Positions 1-9,357 of a stretch of DNA of 46,700 nucleotides are shown here, piece after piece. Within the stretch, counting starts at the first letter, position 1. Each line of letters starts with the position of its first letter. Source of the stretch: Spirochaetaceae bacterium. GTDB lineage: Bacteria; Spirochaetota; Spirochaetia; SZUA-6; Bin103. The notes under the pieces are model-generated. The model worked only from the letters and a program-made list of their open reading frames with translations, was not told the origin of the DNA and searched no databases. The stretch lies in the NCBI GenBank assembly GCA_026710565.1, contig JAPOQV010000296.1, forward strand, positions 1 through 46,700, read 5' to 3'. Both the position numbers and the translations under genes were made by a program.

Positions 1-862
1 CCAGGGCGCGGCCCGGGCGGCCGGTCAGGGAGCGCTCGTTCGTGCGCGGCGCGCGCAGCGGCAGCGGCCGGCTCACGCGGCGCATCAGGCGCGTGTAGGC
101 GATGCCGAGCGCCAGCGTGATCGCCACCTGCACGAGCGCCAGCGACGCGGCCACCGGCAGGTCGAACAGGCTGATGGCCTGGTAGTAGATCTCCACCTCG
201 ATGGTCGCAAAGCGGGGGCCGCCCAGGATCAGGATCACCCCGAAGGAGGTGAAGCAGAAGATGAACACCAGCACCGCCGCGGCCGCGACGGGGGCGGCCA
301 GCAGCGGCAGGCTGATCCGCAGCCAGCGCTGCGCGGCGCCGGCGCCCAGCGTGCGGGCCGCGTCCCACAGGCGGCGGTCGATGCGCGACCAGTAGTCGCC
401 CACCAGCCGCAGCACGATCGTGGTGTTGTAGAACACGTGCGCGACGAGGATGGCGCCGAGCGTGCGCGTGAAGGGCAGCGGCGGCAGCCCGGCCGCCTCC
501 AGCGCGGCGTTGCCCCAGCCCCGAGCGCCGAGCAGCGCGTCGAAGGCGGCCGCCACCACCAGGGTTGGCAGCACGAACGGGATGTCCGTCAGCGCCCGGA
601 ACAGGGTGTTGCCGGCGAACCGGTAGCGAGCCACGAGGAAAGCGCCGGGAAGCCCGACGGCCAGCGTCAGCGCCGTGGACGCCGCCGCCTGGCCGAGGGT
701 GAACAGCAGTACGCGTCCGGTCGCCGGCGACCCCAGCGCGCGCAGCAGGCCGTCGGCCTCGCGGGCGAAGCTGGTCGCGACGATCCCGGCAAGCGGCCAA
801 GCGTAGAACAGCGCCAGGAAGACGAGCGGCCCGGCCCAGAGCAGGGCCGGGCCCCGGAGCAT
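1..862 (-). CDS. thiP: Thiamine ABC transporter permease ThiP (3' end beyond window)
   Basis: Inner-membrane permease expected to move thiamine/TPP delivered by the adjacent ThiB. Translation from the ATG at 862 begins MLRGPALLWAGPL and shows successive hydrophobic segments. A permease EAA-type loop is visible (DAARTLGAG), and further on FGVILILGGPRFATIEVEIY, typical of ThiP and related iron-type permeases of double length. The ATG lies 8 bases after the thiB stop, so the two genes are co-transcribed behind the TPP riboswitch. Only about 287 codons are inside the window; the second half and any thiQ ATPase gene would lie to the left of position 1. The family assignment rests mainly on the thiB and riboswitch context. 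Confidence 0.88.
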   Translation of the reverse strand, partial: MLRGPALLWAGPLVFLALFYAWPLAGIVATSFAREADGLLRALGSPATGRVLLFTLGQAAASTALTLAVGLPGAFLVARYRFAGNTLFRALTDIPFVLPTLVVAAAFDALLGARGWGNAALEAAGLPPLPFTRTLGAILVAHVFYNTTIVLRLVGDYWSRIDRRLWDAARTLGAGAAQRWLRISLPLLAAPVAAAAVLVFIFCFTSFGVILILGGPRFATIEVEIYYQAISLFDLPVAASLALVQVAITLALGIAYTRLMRRVSRPLPLRAPRTNERSLTGRPGRAL

Positions 863-870
863 GGCCCTGC

Positions 871-1953
871 TCAGCGCAGCACGACTTCGGTCCATTCGCG
901 GATCCAGCGCTCCCGATGCTCGGCGATCTGCGCGGGATCGAGCAACGCCGGCTCGTCAGGCACCGCGAGATAGTCCACGAACTCCTTCTGCAGGACGGCG
1001 TCGCCGTTGACCGGGAACACGAACATGTTCAGCGGCAGGTCCTCCTGGAACGTTCGCGACAGCATGAAGTCGACCCAGAGCTCGGCCAGGTCGCGGTTCT
1101 CCGCGCCGGCCAGGATGCCGACGAACTCGATCTGCCGGAAGCACGACAGCGGACCGGTAACCGCGGCGGTGGGCGGCTCGTCCATCGGCGACTCCGCATA
1201 CAGCACCTCGAACGGCGGACTGGAGCCGTAGGAGACGACGATCGGGCGCGGCCCCTGTCCGGCGGAGCCCGTGAACTCCACGAAGTAGGCACTCTCCCAG
1301 TCGTTGACGACCAGCACGTCGTTGTCGACCAGCGACTGCCAGTAGTCCAGGTAGCCGGGGTCGCCGTAGCGGGCGACCGTCGCCATCAGGAAAGCCAATC
1401 CGGGCGACGAGGTGGCCGGGTTCTGCACCACGGTGAGGCCGCGGTAAGCCGGATCGAGCAGGTCGTCCAGGTCCTCGGGCGGCGGCGGCCCGTCCTCCCC
1501 GAAGGAGGCGACGTGGTAGTTCAGGCACACGTCGCCGTAGTCCACGGGCAGAGCCCGGTACGAGGGGTCGATCTGGAACTCCTCCGGCACGGACGCCAGC
1601 ATCCGCGAGCGGTACGGCTCCAGGATGTCCTCGTCCAGCGCACGGCTCAGGAAGGTGTTGTCGATCCCGTAGATCACGTCGGCAAGGGGCTTGCCGCGCG
1701 CCAGGATGGCCTTGTTCAGGGCGGTGCCGGTATCCCCCGCCTCCAGGATGCGGACACGTACGCCGTGCCGGTCCTCGAACGCGGCCAGGACCTCTTCGGA
1801 CGCGGCGAACGAGTCGTGCGTCATCACGGTGACGGTGCGGCGCCATTCGGACGTCTCGGCGTCCGGGCCGGCGCTTGCCGCAAGCGGCGCGACGATGAGC
1901 GCTCCGGTTGCGAGCAGGCGAGCGAGTCGCCTTTCGCGTGCGGTGCGATTCAT
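871..1953 (-). CDS. thiB: Thiamine ABC transporter periplasmic binding protein ThiB
   Basis: Periplasmic solute-binding protein that captures thiamine and its phosphates for ThiP. The 360-residue product has an N-terminal signal peptide (basic MNRTARERR start, hydrophobic core, Ala-rich cleavage region near residue 28). It then has the ThiB-type sequence VTVMTHDSFA, the Asp-rich VIYGIDNTFL segment and the VDYGDVCLNY motif, in the expected order and at family length. The ATG at 1953 is preceded on the minus strand by a strong GGAGGAGG Shine-Dalgarno. A TPP riboswitch lies about 50 bases upstream, so expression should drop when TPP is plentiful. Function is inferred from motifs plus the riboswitch; no thiamine biosynthetic gene is present in the window. 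Confidence 0.93.
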   Translation of the reverse strand: MNRTARERRLARLLATGALIVAPLAASAGPDAETSEWRRTVTVMTHDSFAASEEVLAAFEDRHGVRVRILEAGDTGTALNKAILARGKPLADVIYGIDNTFLSRALDEDILEPYRSRMLASVPEEFQIDPSYRALPVDYGDVCLNYHVASFGEDGPPPPEDLDDLLDPAYRGLTVVQNPATSSPGLAFLMATVARYGDPGYLDYWQSLVDNDVLVVNDWESAYFVEFTGSAGQGPRPIVVSYGSSPPFEVLYAESPMDEPPTAAVTGPLSCFRQIEFVGILAGAENRDLAELWVDFMLSRTFQEDLPLNMFVFPVNGDAVLQKEFVDYLAVPDEPALLDPAQIAEHRERWIREWTEVVLR

Positions 1954-1980
1954 GCGAAACCTCCTCCATCATCGGGGTTC

Positions 1981-1996
1981 CGCGATGCACATCGCG
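1981..1996 (-). promoter_or_regulatory. Hairpin between TPP aptamer and thiB ribosome-binding site
   Basis: A 6-bp perfect stem (CGCGAT/ATCGCG) with a four-base loop lies between the aptamer and the thiB Shine-Dalgarno on the minus strand. There is no U-run after it, so it is not an intrinsic terminator by itself. It may form part of the expression platform that exposes or hides the GGAGGAGG site. The role is inferred from position only. Confidence 0.4.
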
Positions 1997-2004
1997 TCTG
2001 AGAG

Positions 2005-2100
2005 ATCCATCCCTCCGCCGGCACTACCCGGATCAGGTGGTTGCGAGTCGAGGGCTGCTACGCCCTCCTCTCAGCTCGGCGCTACCGAGCTCCCCGTGAT
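2005..2100 (-). ncRNA. TPP riboswitch (THI element) controlling thiBP
   Basis: Read on the minus strand, the segment contains the conserved parts of the thi-box aptamer in order: ACGGGGAGC at the 5' side, CTGAGAGG (complement of 2066-2073), then CTGATCCGGGTAGTGCCGGCG followed by GAGGGA (complement of 2010-2036). The P1, P2 and P4/P5 pairings can be drawn by eye. It sits directly upstream of thiB and points the same way. The short spacing to a strong Shine-Dalgarno and the lack of a U-tract suggest control of translation rather than of termination. Identity is near certain; the mechanism is inferred. Confidence 0.96.
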
Positions 2101-2130
2101 TCTGTCTGCCGACAACCATGCCAACCGTGG

Positions 2131-2178
2131 CGGCGGCGGTCAAGCGATCGGAATGGATGACATGGATGACCGCCGCCG
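2131..2178 (-). terminator. 12-bp stem-loop immediately after the TMTC-like gene
   Basis: Perfect 12-base inverted repeats at 2131-2142 (CGGCGGCGGTCA) and 2167-2178 (TGACCGCCGCCG), separated by 24 bases, start right at the stop codon of the TPR gene. No run of U follows on the minus strand, so it may be a Rho-independent-like terminator lacking a U-tract, or a 3'-end stabiliser. It separates the TPR gene from the TPP riboswitch transcript. Confidence 0.5.
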
Positions 2179-4557
2179 TCAGGGGCTGCCGTTCCCCCCA
2201 CTCGGCCGGGAGGCCGGCGCAAGCGCGCGCACGCCCGCGCGGGCGGTTTCGAGGTCCGGGTCCAGGGCCAGCGCGCGCTCGAAGCTGCGCAGTGCGTCCT
2301 GGCTGCGGCCCAGGTAGTAGAGCGTCGCACCCAGGTTGGCGTGGGTCTGTGCGCTGTCGGGAGTGATCTCGGCCAGCGTGCGGTAGAGGGCGTGGGCTTC
2401 CTCGTAGCGCTTGTCCTGGAAACGCGCCATGGCCAGCCGGTCGATCGCTTCCGTGTCGCGCGGGTCGATCTCGACCGCACGCGCAAAGTGGCCCGCCGCA
2501 TCGGCGTGCCCGAGCTCCTGGGCCGCCCGCCCCATCAGGAGGTGCAGCGACGCCGCCATCGGCAGGTCGGACTGCAGGGCGGCGGCTGTGGCCAGCGCCT
2601 CCAGAGCCTCCGCGTAGCGCTTCAGCCGGAAGAGCGCGTCCCCCATGCCGGCGTGGGCGAGCGCGAACTCCGGGTCGATGTCGAGCACGTCGCGGTACGC
2701 CGCCAGCGACTCTTCGTGGCGTCCCTGCTTCCTCAGCGACTCGGCGATGTTCTGCAGGGTCGCAGGGTCGTCCGGACGCAGCTCGCGGGCACGGCGCAGG
2801 AGATCGTCGGCCTCCCGGTGCCGCTGCTGCGCGGCGTGCAGCGCGGCGAGGTCCAGCAGCGGCGTGGCGTCCAGCGGGTCGATCGCCATGGCGAGCCGGA
2901 AGTGCTCCTCCGCCGCGTCCAGTCGGCCCAGCCGCCGCGACGCGCGGCCCATGAGGATCCGCAGAGTGGCTGCCATCGGCAGGTTCGGCTGCAGGGTGAC
3001 CGCCTGCCGGAGCGAATCGACCGCCTCCCGGTAGCGCTGCAGGTGGAACAGCGCGTCCCCCATGCCCGCGTAGGCCAGCGCGTAACCGGGGTCGCGCGTG
3101 AGCAGCGCCCGGTAGGCGTCGACCGCCTCCTGGTGGCGCCCCTGCTTGCGGTGCAGCTCGGCCGTGTTCTGCAGGGCGCTCTTGTGGCGCGGGTCCAGCT
3201 CCAGCGCTCGGCGGAGCGACTCCGCCGAGGCATCGAACCGCTCCAGGTTCATCTGGGCAAGGGCAAGGTTCGAGTGGGCGTCGGCGGAGTCGGGGCGCTG
3301 CTCCGCGGCGATGCGGCTGGCTGCCAGCCCGTCTTCGTTCCGGCCCGCTTCGATCAGGGCGTTGCCCAGGTTGAGGTGCGCGTCGCGCGCATACGGGTTG
3401 TGTGCGACGACGTGGCTGAACAGCGTGATCTCGTCCCGGTAGATCCCGGACTGCCGCCACGTCAGAGCGCCCAGCACCACCACCACGGCCGCCGCCAGCC
3501 CCAGCGCGCCCCGCCGGTATCCGTCGGGCAGCTTTGTCACCCCGTGCGCCGCCCCGCCGATCAGCACCGCCAGCACCCCGATCCCCGCCAGGTACTGGAA
3601 CCGGTCGGCGACGAACGAGAACTGCAGGTAGCCGTAGTCCACGAACCCCAGCACCGGCCCCAGCGTCACCGCGAAGTACAGCACCCCCGCCAGCGGCCCC
3701 CGCCCGATCCGCCGCCGCGCCAGCCACAGCCCGGCGGCCAGCGCCGCCGCGGCCACCAGGTACACCCACGCCAGCAGGTCACCGGCGTCGATCTCCCACA
3801 GCGGATAGATCACCGCCAGATTCGCCGGCCACAGCAGCTTGCCGGCGTAGAACCACAGCGCCCTCGACGCGATCAGCGCCCGCTCCACCAGCGTGTAGCC
3901 CAGCTCCAGCGGCTCCCGCGACGTGTAGAACGACAGGTCGCCCGCGGTGATCCCCACCGCCACCGCCACGAACGGCGCAAGGCGCAACAGGTCGACGCTT
4001 CTCACCCGCCCCTGCTGCCACCAATGCCAGATGAGCAGCGCCACCGGCAGCGTCACCACCACCGACTTGGACAGCAGGCCGGCGGTGAACAGCCCGAGCG
4101 CCAGCGCGTAGCGCGCCGGCCGCGGCTGCTCGACGAAGCGGATCCAGACCAGCACGGCGCCCAGGTAGAAGAGCGCCGACAGTACGTCCTTGCGCTCGAT
4201 GATCCAGGCGACCGACTCCACGTGCACGGGGTGCACGGCGAACACGGCGGCGAAGACGGCGGCGCCGGGCACGCGCAGGCGCGCAAGCAGGCGCCACAGC
4301 AGCAGGCAGTTGGCGAGGTGCAGGGCGATGTTGACAGCGTGATAGCCGGCCGGCTGGAGGCCCCACAGTTTGTGTTCCAGCCAGAGGCTGCAATAGACCA
4401 TCGGCCAGTAGTGGCCTTCGTTCCTGATGTCGGCCGGCGAGAACCAGATGCTCTTGAGGCCGGAGACGGCGTGGATGACCGGCTCCTCGGAGAAGATCAC
4501 GTCGTCCCAGACGAAGCCGCCCGATAGCGCCGGAACGTAGCTGACCGCCACCAGCAC
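2179..4557 (-). CDS. TMTC-like membrane protein with C-terminal TPR array
   Basis: The N-terminal half is a multi-pass membrane domain with hallmarks of TMTC/DUF1736-type proteins: GGFVWDD near the start, then HPVHVESVAWI.ERKDVLS in a loop, followed by about ten hydrophobic helices. The C-terminal half (roughly residues 370-780) is a long run of 34-residue TPR units (repeated A..NLG.AL, G.AL..L.RY.EA, D...A...L). Bacterial members are putative C-type glycosyltransferases or assembly scaffolds; no substrate can be named. The start is uncertain: the GTG at 4557 is the first usable codon after the overlapping lhr stop, but the frame is open further upstream, and a start near 4596 would complete the first helix. 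It lies downstream of lhr, possibly in the same transcript. Confidence 0.8.
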   Translation of the reverse strand: MLVAVSYVPALSGGFVWDDVIFSEEPVIHAVSGLKSIWFSPADIRNEGHYWPMVYCSLWLEHKLWGLQPAGYHAVNIALHLANCLLLWRLLARLRVPGAAVFAAVFAVHPVHVESVAWIIERKDVLSALFYLGAVLVWIRFVEQPRPARYALALGLFTAGLLSKSVVVTLPVALLIWHWWQQGRVRSVDLLRLAPFVAVAVGITAGDLSFYTSREPLELGYTLVERALIASRALWFYAGKLLWPANLAVIYPLWEIDAGDLLAWVYLVAAAALAAGLWLARRRIGRGPLAGVLYFAVTLGPVLGFVDYGYLQFSFVADRFQYLAGIGVLAVLIGGAAHGVTKLPDGYRRGALGLAAAVVVVLGALTWRQSGIYRDEITLFSHVVAHNPYARDAHLNLGNALIEAGRNEDGLAASRIAAEQRPDSADAHSNLALAQMNLERFDASAESLRRALELDPRHKSALQNTAELHRKQGRHQEAVDAYRALLTRDPGYALAYAGMGDALFHLQRYREAVDSLRQAVTLQPNLPMAATLRILMGRASRRLGRLDAAEEHFRLAMAIDPLDATPLLDLAALHAAQQRHREADDLLRRARELRPDDPATLQNIAESLRKQGRHEESLAAYRDVLDIDPEFALAHAGMGDALFRLKRYAEALEALATAAALQSDLPMAASLHLLMGRAAQELGHADAAGHFARAVEIDPRDTEAIDRLAMARFQDKRYEEAHALYRTLAEITPDSAQTHANLGATLYYLGRSQDALRSFERALALDPDLETARAGVRALAPASRPSGGNGSP

Positions 4558-4589
4558 ACCGAGCGCCAGGGCGACGAGACCGTCGCGGG

Positions 4590-7500
4590 TCAGCGCGTGC
4601 CGGTCAGATCGGGAAGGGTGGATCGGTCGGCCTCGAGGCCGGCGGGCTCGGCGAGCGACGCGCGCAGCAATCGCTTCTGTACCGCCCAACCGTCTTCGGG
4701 GGAGAGTTGCTCGCAGTAGGTAACGCGCCCGCCGTCGAGCACGGCGATCGGCCGGCCCGCCCGCAAGGCGACGCGGTTGCCGGTGCGCGCCGCAAGCCGG
4801 GCGCCGGACGGCGTGGTCACTCCCAATGCGTTCACCGGATCGACCGCGCTCAGCACGGTGACCTCGTCCCCGGACTCCGTCCGCCGCACGTCGCGCAGGG
4901 CACCGACCGCCTCCGGGAGCGCGAACTGCTCGCCGCCGACGCCGGACACGAAGTGGCCGCCGCGGATCTCGCCCCGCGTCTCCAGCCGGCGCAGGGTGCG
5001 CACCAGCTCCCGCCACGGCGGCAGGTGCGGCTCCCGGTCCGTGAGCCTGCGGAACACCACGCCGTACCGCTTGAGCAGCGCGCGGGCGACGGTCTCGCGC
5101 GCCTGCTCGTCGGCATCCCCGTCGTCCGCCGGCACAACCGCCCGCGCCAGCGACCAGCGCCCGGCGGTCTCCAGGGATGACTGCTGCCGGCGGTAGACGC
5201 CGCCGAGGCGGCGGTCGCCGGGACGGCGCCGGGCGCCGTTGCCGGAGCGGCCGCTGGTCGAGGGTGGTCCGATCAGCGCGCGCAGCCCGGCGAAGCCGTC
5301 GCAGGTCACCAGGCCGGCGGCGACCAGCTCGCCGAGAGCTGTCTCCACCTGCGTGCGCAGCAGCCGGCTACCGGCGACGATGTCGTCGAAGAAGGAAGCG
5401 CCGGCTTCCCGGAGCAGGGAGTGCACGGCCCGCGCCGTGGCGGTCGCCGGGTCGGGCGCCGCGCCCGCAGCCAGCCGCTGCCAGACCGGCCGGCGCTCGC
5501 GGCTCAGCAGCGCGATGCGGGTCGCCTTGACCGGCCCGCCCGAGGTGTCGTCAGGGAAGCGGGCCCACACCACCCGACCCGACAGGCACAGAGCGTCCAG
5601 CCAGGCCGGGTCGTAGTCACGCACGCGCAGCGGCAGCACCGCCCGCTCCCAGGCGGCCGCCGGCAACTCGACGCCGTCCATCACGGCCAGCACCTCGGCC
5701 AGGCCGTCCGGCCCCGTCATCCGGTGCGCCGGGCCCACGTGCTGCCAGCGCATCAGGAAGCGCACGTAGTCGGCCTTGGACACCGGCTCGATCTCCCGCC
5801 GCAGCCGGTCCAGGGTGTAGCGGTTGATGCGCGCCAGCAGCCGCCGCTCGCACCACTCGACACCGTCCGCGTCCGGCCCCGCGGTGAAGCTGCCCTGCAT
5901 GGCGAAGCCCTCGGTCTCCAGGGCGGTGAGCGCCGCCGCCACCGCTCGCGGCGGCTGCCCGATGGAGGCGGCGAGCTCCGACTCCGTCACCGGGCCCAGT
6001 GCTTCCAGCCGGCCGCGCAGCAGCTCGCGCAGCGCTTCGTCGGCTTCGTAGCCGCGCAGGTAGCGTTCGGGTGTGGTCAGCTCCGGGTTGCGCGTCGCAT
6101 CCGGGGCGAGCGCCCGCCATTCCGGCAGGCGTTCGGCGGCCACCCACAGCGGGCCGGCCGAAGAGCTCTGCCGCGTGGCCCGACCCTGCGCGACCAGATC
6201 TTCGAACGGCTCCGACCAGTCGCGGGTGCCGTCGCCGCGCCGGCCCTCGGCCTCGGTCAGAAAGCCCAGCAGGACAAGCGCGTCGTGAAGGTCGTCGGCG
6301 TCCTCGACCCGCGGCCACGCCTCGTTGCGTACGCGGGCGATCGCTCCCGGGTCCAGGGCACCCAGCTCGCGCGCTTCCTGCGGGTCCAGCCAGCGCCGGC
6401 TGCGCACCGCCTGCGTGCGGCGCTCCTCCAGCGGCGCGTCATCCAGGAAGGCGTACGGGCGCGCGTTGAGGATCTCCTGCGCGAATGGCGAAGGCTCGCT
6501 GAGATCGCGGCAGAGAAGGGTCAGCTCGCCGCCTCTCAAGGAGGCGAGCATCGTCTCCAGGGCTTCGATGTCCATCGCCTCGGTCAGGCAGTCGTCGATG
6601 GTCTGCGCCACCAGCGGGTGGTCGGGTACCTCGCGCTCGCCGGTCAGGTTCTCGGCGCAGGCAAGCTGGTCCGGGAACACCAGCGCGACCAGGTCCTCGG
6701 CCTGCATGCGCTGCAGGTACGGCGGCGTGCGGCGCCCGCCGCGCCAGCGGGGCACGGCCAGCGCGCGCGAGGCGTTCCAGCGCCAGCGGACCTGGAACAT
6801 CGGCGGGGCGAGGAGCGGCTGCACCAGCACCTCACGGACCGTCCTGGGATGCAGGTAGTTCCACACCTCCTCCATGCGGAAGCTGTGCGTGGGGCCGAGC
6901 GACAGCACGATGGCGTCGTCGGTGGCCGCCGCCTGCAGCTCGAAGTTGAAGGTGCGGCAGAAGCGCTTGCGCAGCGCCAGCCCCCAGCCGCGGTTGAGCC
7001 GCGAGCCGTGCGGGGAATGGATGACCAGGTGCGTGTCGCCGGCTTCGTCGAAGAACCGCTCCATCACCAGCGTGCGGGCGGTCGGCATGGCGTCCAGGGC
7101 GTTGCGGCCCGCGGTCAGATACTCGGCGGCCTGCTCGGCCCCGCTCGCCGGCATGCCGGGCATCGACGCCAGCCAGGCGGCCGCCGCGGCAGCAGCGGCA
7201 GGGTCGCCGCGCTCCTCCGCCTCCCGTATGACCGTCTCGGTCCGTTCCCGCAGGTCCGACACCGCACCCGAAAGCTCCGGGGTGCGGCCCGGCGCCTCGC
7301 CGAGCCAGAAGGGGATGGTGGGCCGCTGGTCGCCTGCGTGTGCGACCCGCACGGTGCTGCCGGTCACCTGCAGGATGCGCCACGAGGTGTTGCCGAGCTG
7401 GAACACGTCGCCGGCCATGCTCTCGATGGCGAAGTCCTCGTTGATGGTGCCCACCACGGTCTCGTCCGGCTCGGCGCGCACCTCGTAGTCGAAGGTGTCG

Positions 7501-9026
7501 GGGATGGCGCCGCCGCCGGTCAACGCGACCAGGCGGGCGCCGCGGCGGGCGCGCAGCCGGCCGTTCACGGCGTCCAGGTGCAGGTAGGCGCCGCGCCGCC
7601 CGCGGCGTGTGGTGAAGCCTTCGGCCAGCATGCGCACCACCGTGTCGAAGCGGTCGCGGGCCAGGCCGCGGTACGGGTAGGCGCCGCACACGACCGCGTA
7701 CAGCTCGTCGGCCGACCACTCGCGCGCCGCGCACTCGGCGACGATCTGCTGCGCCAGGATGTCGAGCGGTGCTTCCGGAATCGGGATCTCGTCCAGGTCC
7801 GCCCGCGCCGCCGCCGCCAGCAGCGCGCACCCTTCCACCAGGTCGTCCCGGCTGAGCGGGAACAGCCGGCCCTTGGGCGTGGCGCCGACCGCGTGGCCGG
7901 AACGGCCGACGCGCTGCAGGAAGGCCATGATCGATCGCGGAGAGCCGAGTTGGCACACCAGGTCCACCGAGCCGATGTCGATGCCCAGCTCCAGCGACGC
8001 GGTGGCGACCAGGGCGCGCAGCGATCCCTGCTTGAGCCGCGATTCGGCGTCCAGGCGCATCTCCTTGGAGAGGCTGCCGTGGTGGGCGGCCACCGCCTCC
8101 GGGCCCAGGCGCTCGCTCAGCTCGTGCGCGGCGCGCTCGGCCATGCGCCGCGTGTTGACGAAGATCAGCGTGGTGCGGTGCGCGTCGATCAGCTCGCACA
8201 GGCGGGCGTAGATCTCCTCCCATACCTCGTTGGACATGACCGCCGCCAGGGGCGAGTCGGGCAGCTCCAGCGCCGCGTCCATGCGGCGGCGGTGGCCGAC
8301 GTCCACGATCGCGCACGGTTCGCCCGACGGCACCAGGTACTCCGCTACCCGCTCGATCGGCTTCTGCGTCGCCGACAGGCCGATGCGGCGGGGCGGCTCG
8401 GAGGTGAGCGCCTGCAGCCGCTCCAGGCTGAGGGCGAGGTGGGAGCCGCGCTTGGAGCCGACCACGGCGTGGATCTCGTCGACGATCACCGTCTCCACGG
8501 TGCGCAGCATCCGCCGGCCGCCGTCGGCGGTGAGCAGCAGGTACAGCGACTCCGGGGTGGTCACCAGGATGTGCGGCGGGCGGCGGGTCATCGCCGCGCG
8601 CGCCGCGGCCGGCGTGTCGCCGGTGCGCACCAGCGAGCGAATCGGCGCGGATCCCTGCGCCTCGTCAGAGCCTTCCGGATGGAGCCGGGCGTGGATGCCG
8701 GCCAGCGGCTGCTCCAGGTTGCGGTGGATGTCGTTGCTCAGCGCCTTGAGCGGCGATACGTACAGGACCGAGGTCTCCTCGGTCAGGGAGCCGTCGACCG
8801 ACCGGCGCACCAGACCGTCGATCGCGGACAGAAAGGCGGCCAGCGTCTTGCCCGAACCGGTGGGAGCGGCGATGAGGGTGTTCCGCCCGCCGCCGATCTC
8901 AGCCCAGGCGCGGTCCTGGATCTCCGTGGGCGCAGCGAAGGATTCGCGAAACCAGGCCGCGACCGCGGGCTGGAATCGCCGCAACGGATCAGTCTGCCGC
9001 GGGACAGCGAGGTGCGTGCCGTTCAT
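4590..9026 (-). CDS. lhr: Lhr-type DEAD/DEAH-box ATP-dependent helicase
   Basis: A very large (about 1478 aa) superfamily-2 helicase of the Lhr family, which unwinds DNA and DNA-RNA hybrids and is linked to DNA repair. Visible motifs: the Q-motif region ([11 protein letters not shown]), Walker A APTGSGKT, motif Ib [11 protein letters not shown], motif II DEIH, motif III LSATQ, and helicase C-terminal motifs [14 protein letters not shown] and QRVGRSGH. The long C-terminal part (from about residue 600) carries the Lhr winged-helix and Lhr-core region, as in full-length bacterial Lhr. I chose the ATG at 9026; an upstream in-frame TTG at 9056 lies in the terminator tail of the preceding gene and is unlikely. 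Its 3' end overlaps or abuts the TMTC-like gene. Confidence 0.93.
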   Translation of the reverse strand: MNGTHLAVPRQTDPLRRFQPAVAAWFRESFAAPTEIQDRAWAEIGGGRNTLIAAPTGSGKTLAAFLSAIDGLVRRSVDGSLTEETSVLYVSPLKALSNDIHRNLEQPLAGIHARLHPEGSDEAQGSAPIRSLVRTGDTPAAARAAMTRRPPHILVTTPESLYLLLTADGGRRMLRTVETVIVDEIHAVVGSKRGSHLALSLERLQALTSEPPRRIGLSATQKPIERVAEYLVPSGEPCAIVDVGHRRRMDAALELPDSPLAAVMSNEVWEEIYARLCELIDAHRTTLIFVNTRRMAERAAHELSERLGPEAVAAHHGSLSKEMRLDAESRLKQGSLRALVATASLELGIDIGSVDLVCQLGSPRSIMAFLQRVGRSGHAVGATPKGRLFPLSRDDLVEGCALLAAAARADLDEIPIPEAPLDILAQQIVAECAAREWSADELYAVVCGAYPYRGLARDRFDTVVRMLAEGFTTRRGRRGAYLHLDAVNGRLRARRGARLVALTGGGAIPDTFDYEVRAEPDETVVGTINEDFAIESMAGDVFQLGNTSWRILQVTGSTVRVAHAGDQRPTIPFWLGEAPGRTPELSGAVSDLRERTETVIREAEERGDPAAAAAAAAWLASMPGMPASGAEQAAEYLTAGRNALDAMPTARTLVMERFFDEAGDTHLVIHSPHGSRLNRGWGLALRKRFCRTFNFELQAAATDDAIVLSLGPTHSFRMEEVWNYLHPRTVREVLVQPLLAPPMFQVRWRWNASRALAVPRWRGGRRTPPYLQRMQAEDLVALVFPDQLACAENLTGEREVPDHPLVAQTIDDCLTEAMDIEALETMLASLRGGELTLLCRDLSEPSPFAQEILNARPYAFLDDAPLEERRTQAVRSRRWLDPQEARELGALDPGAIARVRNEAWPRVEDADDLHDALVLLGFLTEAEGRRGDGTRDWSEPFEDLVAQGRATRQSSSAGPLWVAAERLPEWRALAPDATRNPELTTPERYLRGYEADEALRELLRGRLEALGPVTESELAASIGQPPRAVAAALTALETEGFAMQGSFTAGPDADGVEWCERRLLARINRYTLDRLRREIEPVSKADYVRFLMRWQHVGPAHRMTGPDGLAEVLAVMDGVELPAAAWERAVLPLRVRDYDPAWLDALCLSGRVVWARFPDDTSGGPVKATRIALLSRERRPVWQRLAAGAAPDPATATARAVHSLLREAGASFFDDIVAGSRLLRTQVETALGELVAAGLVTCDGFAGLRALIGPPSTSGRSGNGARRRPGDRRLGGVYRRQQSSLETAGRWSLARAVVPADDGDADEQARETVARALLKRYGVVFRRLTDREPHLPPWRELVRTLRRLETRGEIRGGHFVSGVGGEQFALPEAVGALRDVRRTESGDEVTVLSAVDPVNALGVTTPSGARLAARTGNRVALRAGRPIAVLDGGRVTYCEQLSPEDGWAVQKRLLRASLAEPAGLEADRSTLPDLTGTR

Positions 9027-9054
9027 CGGGTCAGGTCTTTCGTCCGTGAGACAC

Positions 9055-9079
9055 AAAGACCCCCGCTCCCGCGGGGGTC
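9055..9079 (-). terminator. Intrinsic terminator of the small membrane protein gene
   Basis: A 9-bp GC-rich perfect stem (GACCCCCGC/GCGGGGGTC, 9058-9079) with a four-base loop is followed on the minus strand by TTTGTGT. This is the best intrinsic terminator in the window. It ends the transcript of the small ORF at 9116-9304 and insulates lhr from it. Confidence 0.75.
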
Positions 9080-9115
9080 TCCTCGGACGTAACCGGGAGT
9101 CGGGCCGCTACGGTC

Positions 9116-9304
9116 CTAAATCGGGTCGCCGTGGCCGCTCAGCGGACAGTCCGCGCCGAGGGCGTAGTCCGAGGAGGCCTTGGCCTCGATCGCCGGGGCT
9201 TCCGGCACGATGGTGGCGGCCGTCGCGCTGGTCACGAACACCACTGCCACGGCGGCAGCCACGACCAGTGTCCCGATTCCGATCAGCAGGGTCTTGAGTC
9301 TCAC
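9116..9304 (-). CDS. Small single-helix membrane or secreted protein of unknown function
   Basis: A 62-residue protein (from the GTG at 9304; an alternative TTG at 9313 adds three residues). It has a basic MRLK start, one strongly hydrophobic segment (residues about 4-24, LLIGIGTLVVAAAV...), then a polar tail ending GADCPLSGHGDPI with a single Cys. The helix could be an uncleaved anchor or a signal peptide. It is bounded by the end of the Opp-type operon upstream and by a strong intrinsic terminator downstream, which supports a real short transcript. No family recognised. A weak ribosome-binding site keeps confidence moderate. Confidence 0.5.
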   Translation of the reverse strand: MRLKTLLIGIGTLVVAAAVAVVFVTSATAATIVPEAPAIEAKASSDYALGADCPLSGHGDPI

Positions 9305-9357
9305 AGCCCACAACCATAGCCGACGATCCGGCGTGGGTCAACGCCGCGCTGCGCCGC

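Noticed and set aside
2152..2169. Two tandem copies of ATGGATGAC
   Set aside because: Only two short units in the loop of a stem-loop; no further structure.
2341..4527. Plus-strand open frame opposite the TMTC-like gene
   Set aside because: Arg/Gln-rich shadow without domains; the TPR periodicity belongs to the minus strand.
4558..5016. N-terminal extension of the TMTC-like gene into lhr
   Set aside because: The extra residues are Arg/Ala-rich and are the out-of-frame reading of the Lhr C-terminus.
9027..9056. TTG start for lhr at 9056
   Set aside because: It lies in the U-tract of the preceding terminator; ATG 9026 begins the conserved sequence.
5421..9092. Very long plus-strand open frame antisense to the helicase
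   Set aside because: It is rich in Arg, Gly and Pro, has no recognisable motif and mirrors the third-position GC bias of lhr; the minus-strand product has all helicase motifs.
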